Below are positions 16,501 to 24,334 of a DNA stretch of 45,393 nt, in pieces (the first letter of the stretch is position 1; each line of letters begins with the position of its first letter). The translations under genes and the position numbers were made by a program. The stretch spans positions 1 to 45,393 of the forward strand of contig CAILZI010000091.1 in the NCBI GenBank assembly GCA_903838675.1. The letters are read 5' to 3'. Under the pieces are notes generated by a model that was given only the letters and a program-made list of their open reading frames with translations, did not search any database and was not told where the DNA came from. This stretch comes from an uncultured Verrucomicrobiota bacterium. Lineage in GTDB: Bacteria; Verrucomicrobiota; Verrucomicrobiia; Verrucomicrobiales; Verrucomicrobiaceae.

Positions 16501-17831
16501 CTGATGTGCGCGACATCGACCGCCTCGTGGCCATCGTCTCCGTCATTCGTCCTGGTGCGGCCAATGGCCTCAAGAAGGCGCAGTTCGCCCGCCGTGCGCA
16601 GGGGCTCGAACCCGTGGACTACACGCATGACAGCCTTGCCCCCGTGCTGCGCTCCACCTTCGGCGTGGTGGCTTATGAGGAGCACATTCTGCAAATCTGC
16701 GAAGCTTTCGCCGGACTGCCCCCAGGTCGTGCCGATGTGCTGCGCCGTGCCTTGGTCAAACAGGACAAAGCCAAGATCAATGAAGTGAAAGCCGAGTTCA
16801 TGCAGGCAGCCAAAGAGCGTCGGCGTGATGCCCGCAGCATCGCCTATGTCTGGGATCTCGTGGCCGGGTTCCAAGGCTACGCCTTCTGTCGTGCTCACAG
16901 CACCGCCTATGCCGTGGAGGCCTATCAGGGAGCCTATGCCAAGCACTACCACCCCGCTGAGTTCATGGCGGGAGTGCTCACCAACGGCAAAGGATTCTAC
17001 TCTGCGTTGGTCTATACGCTGGAGTGCCGCCGTCTTGGCATCGGCTTCCTCTCTCCCGACGTGAACATTCTCGGCGATGCCTTCACGGTGGAAGCCCGCA
17101 GCGTCGATCACGGCACGCCTGCCCTGCCTTTGGGCAAAGCCATCCGCGTGCCGCTGCGCTGCATCAAAGACCTCAGTGATGCCACGCTCGCCCTCTGGCG
17201 TAGTGAACGTGCCCGCGCACCGTTCACCAGTGTGCGTGATTTCTGCGAACGTGTCCGCCCCGAAGGCACCGAAGCCCTGAACCTCATCCGAGCCGGAGCG
17301 TTTGATTCCTTGGGCCGTTCACGCACCGAGCAGTTCTGGCGCTGCCTGCACAGTTCGCGTGATACGAGTGCGGGAGCCGACTGGCTCTTTCACACCGCCC
17401 GCGAAGACGACATCCGCGCCACTTTCCGCGAAGAGCCCACCCCGCTGCAAAAGCTCCAGGATGAGCTCGAACTCTTCGGTTACACCGTCAGCGGCCATCC
17501 TCTGGACCTGCACCCGCAGGTTGCCTGGAACACTTATTGCCCCATTGGTGAACTCCACTGCTACCCCAATCAACGAGTCACCGTCTGCGGCCTTATCATT
17601 GTCAGCCGTTCCCACCTGCAGCAGAACGGCCAGCCGATGAAGTTCATCTCCATCTGCGACCGCACCGGCATCGTGGAATGCGAAATCTTCGCCGCCGCCT
17701 ACCGTCTCTATGGATTGAACACCGTGCGCTATCCCGTCGTACAGATCACAGGCGAGGTGAAGCCGTTTGATAATGCGGCTGGCTACACGCTGGACGTGCT
17801 GCGGGTGGAGAAATCAAGAGCGGTTTATTGA
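13587..17831 (+). CDS. Y-family polymerase fused to DnaE-type C-family polymerase
   Basis: One uninterrupted 1414-residue frame. Residues 1 to about 380 are a DinB-like Y-family polymerase with its metal residues Asp6 (FDADAFFASVE) and Asp99-Glu100 (SIDE), a helix-hairpin-helix near 176-190 and a little-finger domain. A linker at about 385-425 leads to a PHP domain (about 430-640), whose usual His ligands are replaced (LNVKS). The C-family core follows, with Asp738 and Asp740 (PDIDIDF) and Asp891 (GLIKLD), then helix-hairpin-helix and OB-fold regions (about 1330-1395). Both active sites look complete, unlike ImuB, which is inactive in ImuB/DnaE2 systems. Its place after an S24 autoprotease and SOS box points to induced translesion synthesis. 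Confidence 0.93.
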   Translation: MILHFDADAFFASVEQAADKKLRGRPVAVGGERRGIIASASYEARKMGIYTPMPTARARKLCPSLIVLPCDFDKYERFSHLMFSYAYDFTPIVELASIDECYLDLHGARQTKAGDTAAKMQKAIAQSLKLSVSVGVGTNKLVSQIASKLRKPHCFIEVAPGYEQGFLWPLENKWLPQVGPQLAARLNTAGLRVVEHIARTPVDELSLLVGSGAPALHEYALGNDLRPVVCDAPAAKSYGEQETFAQDTTDTTFIIARLRAMADTLMRRVREDRKSIRTVTLRLRYNDMDEVTRSSSLDEPTDLEHDLYPLLQAMLTRAWERRVSVRLIGLRFTKVYETGFCNVLPLEQSDMKRERLHTLSLIVDDLRRGQRSIMRGHDLWLSQHRQAPRQTLPKPQLVTDPTASVTNRVLRERHSTGPQIISRAARFAVPALNVKSCYSFLDSTLTLPAIIAAAAAHDMPAVAITDRNLHAAVPFFQAATAAGIKPIIGAELCCDKKPLLAYVQNVRGYQNLCRLLSFNKDACITPAQRHEHHEGLIILAADSTEVALPEIRYHKAEDKVFFDIVQSMKTLTLLHEQHAKKRRGDFAFHPPSHWSCSAAAMQAAQDIAAQCEFAFDFKTLRFPRYTPADGSTAAAMLYRLAHDGLRNRYGSSAKQHEAQLREELTIIAEVGYEEYFLTVWHLLQECAQLGIGWITRGSAADSLVCYALGISNVCPIRFELYFKRFLNRDRMALQKLPDIDIDFAHDRKDDVVRLLLDRYGPEHAAIVGGFNTFQARSAFGDVAKVLGVAENEIRRLTEHMPWTDARHAADAVALSRECDHTAWQEEPLRTALLMAGMLDGFPRYAKMHPCGVVLSRDPILDQTPTFISTKGWPTTQFDMDAVEAVGLIKLDILAQGGLAVLRDTQATLQSQGLALDLPSLEIGSHGGTESPARDKPVEPWSDPGLWHMIATGNARGVHHIESPAMTSLACMADVRDIDRLVAIVSVIRPGAANGLKKAQFARRAQGLEPVDYTHDSLAPVLRSTFGVVAYEEHILQICEAFAGLPPGRADVLRRALVKQDKAKINEVKAEFMQAAKERRRDARSIAYVWDLVAGFQGYAFCRAHSTAYAVEAYQGAYAKHYHPAEFMAGVLTNGKGFYSALVYTLECRRLGIGFLSPDVNILGDAFTVEARSVDHGTPALPLGKAIRVPLRCIKDLSDATLALWRSERARAPFTSVRDFCERVRPEGTEALNLIRAGAFDSLGRSRTEQFWRCLHSSRDTSAGADWLFHTAREDDIRATFREEPTPLQKLQDELELFGYTVSGHPLDLHPQVAWNTYCPIGELHCYPNQRVTVCGLIIVSRSHLQQNGQPMKFISICDRTGIVECEIFAAAYRLYGLNTVRYPVVQITGEVKPFDNAAGYTLDVLRVEKSRAVY

Positions 17832-17852
17832 AGCCCATTATTTCGGCTTTTT
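17831..17852 (+). terminator. Weak terminator after the polymerase fusion
   Basis: AAGCC (17831-17835) pairs with GGCTT (17845-17849), followed by T. The remaining gap to 18020 is AT-rich with no gene. It contains a small palindrome CGCAAAATTGCG at 17965-17976 that could be an operator for the next operon. Confidence 0.4.
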
Positions 17853-18020
17853 CGGTTTGTCGAGTGCTCTAAAACTCCTTTTCCAGCTAAAGATTTGGAC
17901 TATTTTACGAACCTCTTACAAGCACAAACCTCACAACGAATGTTATAGTAATTCCTGAGAATGGCGCAAAATTGCGACTCATGACGGTTTTTGCGAATTT
18001 AAATTAATTGACAGTCCATT

Positions 18021-18995
18021 ATGAAGAACCACATATTTGACAGGACGAAATTTCTCGTCGCCACACTGCTCCTTGCTCTTATCGGGCCGGGCATGGCAGC
18101 GGAATCCACCGGCACGGTTTCCGTGGCAGTGGGCAAGGTGACGCTGATCCCGATGGGCGGCAATGCAGAGACGGACCTGAAGGTGGGCGATGCGGTGCCG
18201 GTGGGTTCCACCGTGAAGACCGGGCCGGGTGCACGCGCCGTCATCAAGACCACCAAGCAGTCGGCCATCCGCATCGCGGAAAATTCACAGGCGGTGTTCA
18301 CGGAACTGGTGGACTCTGATACAGCGCCGAAGGTGCTGGTGGATCTTAAATCAGGCAGCTTGGGTGCGCTGATTCAGCCGCAGGCGCAGTCGACGATGGA
18401 CTTCAAAGTTAAGACTCCAAGCGGCATCGCTGCAGCACGCGGCACGATGTATGCGGTGGCCGTGGAAGATGGCAAGGGCTTCGTCAAAGTGGAGCACGGC
18501 AAGGTGGACGTGACCCCGGTTGATGTGAAGAAGCAGGTCCCGCAGAGCGGCAAGGTGACGATCGTAGCCGGCACGGTGACTGAGACTCCCCCAGGAGGCA
18601 CAGCGCACCCACTGAAGGAGGGCGACATCGTCACGGTGGGCAGCACGCTCAAGACGGGTGAAAATTCAAACGCGACGGTGACAATGACAACGACCTCGGC
18701 GATCCGCATGGGGCCGAACTCCGAGGCCTTGGTGGCAGAGATCGTCGATTCCAAGGAGACACCCAAGGTGCTTCTGGATCTGAAGAACGGCACCGTAGGT
18801 GCTCTGGTCAAAGCGGAGACTTCCGGCAAGATGGATTTCCAGATCAAGACGCCCAGCGGCACCGCCGTGGCCAAGGGCGCGTTTTATTCCGTCTCCGTTG
18901 AGAACGGCAAAGGCTATGTGCAGACGAAGGACGGCGAAGTCGTCATCGTCCCACTGGAAACGGCCTCCACATCCCCTGCCAAGCCTAAGCAATAA
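18021..18995 (+). CDS. Exported protein with two FecR-type domains
   Basis: A 324-residue periplasmic protein. After a signal peptide (about 1-27) it has two similar modules of about 130 residues (about 30-165 and 175-310). Each reads LKVGD or LKEGD, VGSTVKTG or VGSTLKTG, AIRI or AIRM, a Leu-Lys-rich segment, MDF+(I/V)KTPSG(I/T)A and a final strand. These are FecR-domain features, but there is no sigma-regulator transmembrane helix. It starts a same-strand run with a secreted adhesin, its transporter and a CHASE2 cyclase. FecR-domain proteins often occur with such genes, so an envelope-sensing or scaffold role is inferred. Confidence 0.85.
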   Translation: MKNHIFDRTKFLVATLLLALIGPGMAAESTGTVSVAVGKVTLIPMGGNAETDLKVGDAVPVGSTVKTGPGARAVIKTTKQSAIRIAENSQAVFTELVDSDTAPKVLVDLKSGSLGALIQPQAQSTMDFKVKTPSGIAAARGTMYAVAVEDGKGFVKVEHGKVDVTPVDVKKQVPQSGKVTIVAGTVTETPPGGTAHPLKEGDIVTVGSTLKTGENSNATVTMTTTSAIRMGPNSEALVAEIVDSKETPKVLLDLKNGTVGALVKAETSGKMDFQIKTPSGTAVAKGAFYSVSVENGKGYVQTKDGEVVIVPLETASTSPAKPKQ

Positions 18996-19002
18996 AAACT
19001 GA

Positions 19003-22000
19003 ATGGCTCTGGGGTGTCCATCTTTGAGGACTGTCCGCGCCCTCGTTTGGGAGGCTGCGTTATGGATTTTCCTGTTTGGATCAGTGGTTCGAATTTCCGC
19101 CAATCCAACTGGCGGTGTTGTCGTGCTGGGAGATGCGCAAATTCAAAGCGCCTTCCCCGGATTGACGACTATTCACCAGCAAACGGACCGTGCCGTCATT
19201 AACTGGAGCACTTTTAATATTGCCAGCGGTGAGCACACGAACTTCGTCGTGCCGAACGCCAGCTCCGCCACGCTGAACCGCGTGCTGGATGGCGGGCCTT
19301 CGCTCTTGAACGGCACGCTCACCTCGAATGGCCAGGTGTTTCTCATCAATGCCAGTGGCATTATCTTTGGCCAGGGCTCCATGGTGGATGTGGCGGGTCT
19401 CACGGCCTCCACACTGGACCTGAGCAACCGCATGTTCATGGCCGGTGGTGAGATGGTGTATCAGGGCAACACGACGGCGGGAGTCTCCAATGCGGGCTCC
19501 ATCCGCGCTTCCAGCGGTGATGTTTTCCTCATCGGTTTTCAGGTCAACAACTCCGGTGCCATCCGCGCACCCAACGGCACCGTGGGACTGGCCGCAGGCA
19601 CGGATGTGCTCATCATGCCCGCAGGCGATGAGCGCGTGATCGTTCGCAATGCCGCAGGCCCGCAGCGCGGCACGGGCGTGACGAACAGCGGTCTCATCAA
19701 AGCCAACGTCGCGGAGCTGAAAGCCCACGGCGGCAATGTGTATGCGCTGGCCATTCGCAACACCGGCCGCATCGCCGCGACTGCCGCCACCAGGCAGGGC
19801 GGCCGCATCATCCTGAGTGCCAACGGCGGCCACATCGAAAGCACCGGCAGGCTGGTGGCGCGTGGCCCCTCCGGCAATGGCGGGCAGATCAAAATCAACG
19901 CAGGCAGCCAAGGCAGCGCCACTCTGGGGGGACGTGTGGATGCCAATGGCACCACGGGGCGTGGCGGCAGCATCTCAGTGAGCGGCGGAGAGGTCACGGT
20001 GCGCCGCGCCATTCTCGTCAGCGCCGATGGCGAAACCGCAGGCGGACTGATCGAAATCAATGCCCGGCCACAGGACAGTGCAGGCACTACTGCCGCAGCG
20101 CCGACTGTCACCATCATCGACGGCACCATCCGCGCAGATGCTGCCAACGGCTCCGGCGGCGTCATCCGGCTGGGCGGGACCTCGCTCACTCTCGGCGGCG
20201 AGGCCCTCATCAGCGCCAGTGGAGCCACCGGCGGCGGGAGCATCTTCGCAGGCGGCGGCGCGCAGGGCCTGGACGCCAGCATGGCAAATTCCACACAGGT
20301 GGAAATCCAGCAGGGCGCGATCCTGGCGGCCAATGCCATCCAAAGCGGCAACGGTGGCCAAGTGGTGGCTTTTGCCAGCGGCCAGCTCACCTTCAATGGC
20401 AGCCTGCAGGCACTTGGAGGTCTGACCGGCGGTGATGGCGGCCAGGCGGAGCTTTCCGGCAAGCAGACGCTGATCCTCGAATCACTCACGGGACGCATCG
20501 ATCTCAGCTCTCCACAGGGGCGCGCTGGAAGTCTGCTGCTGGACCCCAATGACATCCTGATCTCTGATTGTGTGGCAGGAAATACCATCACCAATCCCGC
20601 TCAGGCAAACACGCTCAAAGCCTCGGACATTTCCAACTGGCTCGACACCAACAGCGGCAATCTCATCATCCAGACCAACAGCAGCGCCTCCGGTGGCTTG
20701 GGCAACATCACGCTCGCGGGGCTCATTCAGTGGAGCTCCTCGACCACTCTCACCATCCATGCCGACCGTGATTTCATCATGTCCACGCAGGGCGGTGTCG
20801 CGGGTGTGATCCACGCGTCCGGCAGCGGTTCGGTGGTCATCAATGCCGGGCGCAGCGTGCAGATCCTGGCCGGGTCGCAGATTTTCACGCACTCGGGCAA
20901 TGTCACCCTCAATGGGAATCAAGGTGCCTCCGCCCTGGATGGCGACTTCCAGGGCATCTACATCGGCGGCCAGATCCTTTCGGACAGCGGCAACATCACC
21001 CTCGTGGGCAGGACCGGTGCCACCAGCAGTGCGCTGACCGGGGCGATCCTGCTGGACAACGGCGGCGCGGTGAGCGCGGGCACTTTTGGAGTCGTCACGC
21101 TGCAAACCACCGGCGGCAGCGTGCTGGCCCACGGCTCCGTCACTTCCTGGGGCCTCAAGCTCGCGGGCAACGATGGCTTCTACCTCACCAGCGTGGACAA
21201 CGCCGTCCAGACCCTGACGACCATCGGCACCATCGGCTCCATCCAGATTGTGAACACCCTGGGGCTCACCATTGGCACCATCGGTGCAGACAGCGGTCTC
21301 AGCGCCTTTGGCGGCATCAGCATCACCACCACCAACACGGACCACATCCGCATCAATAATGACCTCTCCTCCCAGGGCGGCACGATCAGTCTCAATGGGT
21401 TCGGCATTGAGGTGAATGGCAGCCACGTTTCCAACACTGGCGCTGGCGCGATCTACATGACGGTCAATCGCGAGATCAATGTGAATTCAGGGGCCACGAT
21501 CTCCGTGGTGGATGGCCGCATGGAGATGAATGCCAACCAGTACCCCAATGCCACCGCCGGCAGCTTCGCGGGCATCATCCTGAACAATGTCACGCTGACC
21601 TCATCCGGCATGGGGGCCATCGCTTTGAATGGCCGCAGCGGTGACACAGGAGACGGCAACGTGGGCATCCTCATGCAGCATGGGTCCACCATTCACTCCA
21701 CCTCCACCGCACCCACGGCGGGCAGCATCACGCTGCTCGGTGTGGCAGGCTCTCTGAATGGCAGTGGCAACCGTGGCGTGGCACTTCAGGATGCCGGCAC
21801 CGCCATCATCAGCGCGGGAGCAGCCGTTTCCATTACCGGCAGCGGCACTCCCCTCGGCGTGCAGAACACCGGTGTGGACCTCGGTGCAAGCACCGCCATC
21901 ACCAACAGCGGCGCGACCATCATCAGCACCGACACCATCAGCATCGCGGGCGCGGCGACAATTGGCGGCACCGGCACGCTGGCCATCCGCTCAGTCTCTG

Positions 22001-24297
22001 CAGGCACCACCATCGGGCTGGGAGACGGCGCAGCAGGCACGCTGCTGATCAATTCCGCTGGCATCGGCGCTCTCTCATCCAGTTTGAGCCACATCACCAT
22101 CGGCGCTGCCACCTCGGGCGCTGTCGAGATACGCGCCTCCACATGGCGTGCGCCTTTGACGATCCTGACCCTCGGGGCAATCACCGTCAGCGAGCAGATC
22201 ATTGACCTCAGTGGTGCCGTGTCCTTGAATGGCTCAAGCACCCTCTTGTTTGCAGGCATCACCACTGCAGGCGGAGAGATCATCATCAGCAGCCCGCTCA
22301 CCCTCGGTTCCGATGCCACGCTGGACACCACCCACGGCGGCGCCCTGCCAAATGGAGCCGCCATCACCGTGAGTGGTGCCATCAACAACGCTGCCGGTGT
22401 CGGACACGATCTGACCCTGAATGCCGGTCTCGCTGGAGACCTCACCTTGCAGGGCGCAGTCGGGCAGATGGCACCGCTGCATGCGGTGAATCTCACGGGT
22501 GGCACTTTGGTGGGTGCGCCACAGGTCAGCGCGCAGGCATTTTCCGCCACCTTCAATGGCGTGATGGATCTTTCGAATGTCAATGCCACCACGGTGTCCG
22601 CCAGCGGACGCGCGGGCGATGACACGATCATCCTCTCGCAGGTGCCCGTCAGTCTCACGGTCAATGGCGCAGGTGGCAATGATACGGTCACCTTTGCCGC
22701 CGCCATCAGTCCCGTCAGCGTCAGCGCCTCAAGCTTCACCAGCATTGAGAACCTCATCGGCTCCGCCAGTCATGCGGATACGCTCATCGGTTTCAATGGC
22801 GGCAATGTGTTCCAGATCACCGCGAACAACGCCGGCACTCTGGGCTCCCTGCATTTCAGTTCCATTGAAAACCTCACCGGCAGCAGCACCGGAGCCAACC
22901 AGTTTGTGTTTTCCAATCAGGCCACCCTCGATGGGCAGGTGAACGGCGCAAACAATCCCCTCGCAGTGCTGCTCCTGGAAGACTCCAATCTTCAGGCCGG
23001 GCAGACCTACGCCATCGGCTCGGCTTTGCTCACCGTCGGTGCCCGCACCTATGCCTTTCAGGGGCTGAAAACAGTGGGGCTCAATCTCGGTGCCGGCAAT
23101 GACACCACCTCCACCAGCTTCTACACCTTTGACCAGAATCTCAACGGCGGTGGTGGAACCAACCAGCTGCTGGTGGATGGTGCCAAGGTGGTGACCACCC
23201 CGCTGACGAAGCCAGGCTTCGGCACCATCACCACCACGGGCTTTGCCACCAGCCCTCCCGTCATCACTCCAGTGACGAATGTCTTCCTGCAAAATTTCAA
23301 TCCTTCCTTCGGCTCCAGTTCGTCGTCCTCCTCGCAAACGAACAATTTCAATTCGACCTCGGTCTCAGGTCTCGGCGGTGTGGGTGGTCTGGGAGCCCAG
23401 GGCGCCGTAGGTGCGTTTGCTGGCACAGCTTCCGCTGCATCCTTCCTCGGTCAGACCTTCGGCAACGGCACTGGATCCATCGGCGGAGGCGGTCCGGCCA
23501 GCCTGGCCATGCAGTCGCTGATGAATTCCAGCACTTCCGCCATCGCCGAGCGGGAGCTGAACATGAGCCTGGGTGGCGATGGTACGGTCCGCCTGCAAAA
23601 CGTTGGTGGTCTTCTGTCCATCGGCGCAGGTGCCGCCACGCCAAGCACGGCCTCCCAGGCCCAGATGAATTCCAGCATGAGCCTGCTGGCGCAGAGCGAG
23701 CTCTCCATCGGCGCCATCGGTCGTGCTGAGGTCCCGCTCACACCGCTGGCGGGCGCGCAGCCCATCACTTTGGGCGATCCCCTGCCCTCACTCAATATGC
23801 AGCAGTTCCTCACTCAGGCTTCGAATCCGCAGTCCTTCAGCCAGCTCTTCCGAGCGCTGGGTGGAGACGGTACCGCGCGGCTTGAATTCAGCTCCGGCAG
23901 CATGACCATGGAAATCACGGACAAGCTGGTGCCGCTTCAAATCGAACGCACTCTTCTGGCCAGCATTTCAGCGGGTTCCTATGGCGAACTGGCACGTGCG
24001 CTGGGAGGCCTGGGTGAGTATCTGGTCACAGAGCCGACCGGCGTGGCCGTCATGGATCCTGCGGGCGGGGACGTTTCTGCCGAGGTTAAAATTAAGCTCC
24101 ACGCACTGCTTGCACCTTCTGGCGCTGCGGCGCTGTCCCGCGCGCAGGGGGGCGATGCCACGGCCTTGGTGCTGCCGTGGGACGGCATGGTAAACACTGC
24201 CCTCGATGGCGTGCCCCCCGGGCCCTTTGTCATTGTGAAACTTCAGAACGCCACCAACCCCCAAAGCCTGGAGGAACTCGACCGTGCGACACGCTGA
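19003..24297 (+). CDS. Two-partner secretion exoprotein (TpsA, filamentous haemagglutinin-like)
   Basis: A 1764-residue secreted beta-helix protein. A long hydrophobic signal (to about 34) is followed by the TPS recognition domain (about 35-180) with INWSTFNIASGEHTNFV and FLINASGIIFGQGS, the counterpart of the usual NPNGI block. Gly/Ala/Ser/Thr-rich beta-helix repeats run to about 1190, with RTX-like GAGGNDT and GAGNDT turns after about 1200. The C-terminus (1516-1764) carries a repeat with an exact 48-residue period (nt 23548, 23692, 23836, 23980, 24124, 24268), consensus ELxRALGGDGxAxL, and the last copy is cut short by the stop. It is probably a surface adhesin exported by the next gene. 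Confidence 0.9.
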   Translation: MALGCPSLRTVRALVWEAALWIFLFGSVVRISANPTGGVVVLGDAQIQSAFPGLTTIHQQTDRAVINWSTFNIASGEHTNFVVPNASSATLNRVLDGGPSLLNGTLTSNGQVFLINASGIIFGQGSMVDVAGLTASTLDLSNRMFMAGGEMVYQGNTTAGVSNAGSIRASSGDVFLIGFQVNNSGAIRAPNGTVGLAAGTDVLIMPAGDERVIVRNAAGPQRGTGVTNSGLIKANVAELKAHGGNVYALAIRNTGRIAATAATRQGGRIILSANGGHIESTGRLVARGPSGNGGQIKINAGSQGSATLGGRVDANGTTGRGGSISVSGGEVTVRRAILVSADGETAGGLIEINARPQDSAGTTAAAPTVTIIDGTIRADAANGSGGVIRLGGTSLTLGGEALISASGATGGGSIFAGGGAQGLDASMANSTQVEIQQGAILAANAIQSGNGGQVVAFASGQLTFNGSLQALGGLTGGDGGQAELSGKQTLILESLTGRIDLSSPQGRAGSLLLDPNDILISDCVAGNTITNPAQANTLKASDISNWLDTNSGNLIIQTNSSASGGLGNITLAGLIQWSSSTTLTIHADRDFIMSTQGGVAGVIHASGSGSVVINAGRSVQILAGSQIFTHSGNVTLNGNQGASALDGDFQGIYIGGQILSDSGNITLVGRTGATSSALTGAILLDNGGAVSAGTFGVVTLQTTGGSVLAHGSVTSWGLKLAGNDGFYLTSVDNAVQTLTTIGTIGSIQIVNTLGLTIGTIGADSGLSAFGGISITTTNTDHIRINNDLSSQGGTISLNGFGIEVNGSHVSNTGAGAIYMTVNREINVNSGATISVVDGRMEMNANQYPNATAGSFAGIILNNVTLTSSGMGAIALNGRSGDTGDGNVGILMQHGSTIHSTSTAPTAGSITLLGVAGSLNGSGNRGVALQDAGTAIISAGAAVSITGSGTPLGVQNTGVDLGASTAITNSGATIISTDTISIAGAATIGGTGTLAIRSVSAGTTIGLGDGAAGTLLINSAGIGALSSSLSHITIGAATSGAVEIRASTWRAPLTILTLGAITVSEQIIDLSGAVSLNGSSTLLFAGITTAGGEIIISSPLTLGSDATLDTTHGGALPNGAAITVSGAINNAAGVGHDLTLNAGLAGDLTLQGAVGQMAPLHAVNLTGGTLVGAPQVSAQAFSATFNGVMDLSNVNATTVSASGRAGDDTIILSQVPVSLTVNGAGGNDTVTFAAAISPVSVSASSFTSIENLIGSASHADTLIGFNGGNVFQITANNAGTLGSLHFSSIENLTGSSTGANQFVFSNQATLDGQVNGANNPLAVLLLEDSNLQAGQTYAIGSALLTVGARTYAFQGLKTVGLNLGAGNDTTSTSFYTFDQNLNGGGGTNQLLVDGAKVVTTPLTKPGFGTITTTGFATSPPVITPVTNVFLQNFNPSFGSSSSSSSQTNNFNSTSVSGLGGVGGLGAQGAVGAFAGTASAASFLGQTFGNGTGSIGGGGPASLAMQSLMNSSTSAIAERELNMSLGGDGTVRLQNVGGLLSIGAGAATPSTASQAQMNSSMSLLAQSELSIGAIGRAEVPLTPLAGAQPITLGDPLPSLNMQQFLTQASNPQSFSQLFRALGGDGTARLEFSSGSMTMEITDKLVPLQIERTLLASISAGSYGELARALGGLGEYLVTEPTGVAVMDPAGGDVSAEVKIKLHALLAPSGAAALSRAQGGDATALVLPWDGMVNTALDGVPPGPFVIVKLQNATNPQSLEELDRATR
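23548..24297 (+). repeat. 144-bp coding tandem repeat at the end of the TpsA gene
   Basis: Five degenerate units plus a partial sixth start at 23548, 23692, 23836, 23980, 24124 and 24268. Aligned openings are ERELNMSLGGDG, QSELSIGAIGRA, FSQLFRALGGDG, YGELARALGGLG, AAALSRAQGGDA and LEELDRATR-stop. The period is exactly 48 codons, although the units differ widely in nucleotide sequence. This suggests an old structural repeat rather than recent slippage. Confidence 0.85.
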
Positions 24298-24334
24298 TCC
24301 CACCGCCCCACATCCCATGCCGTCCTGCTCAATC

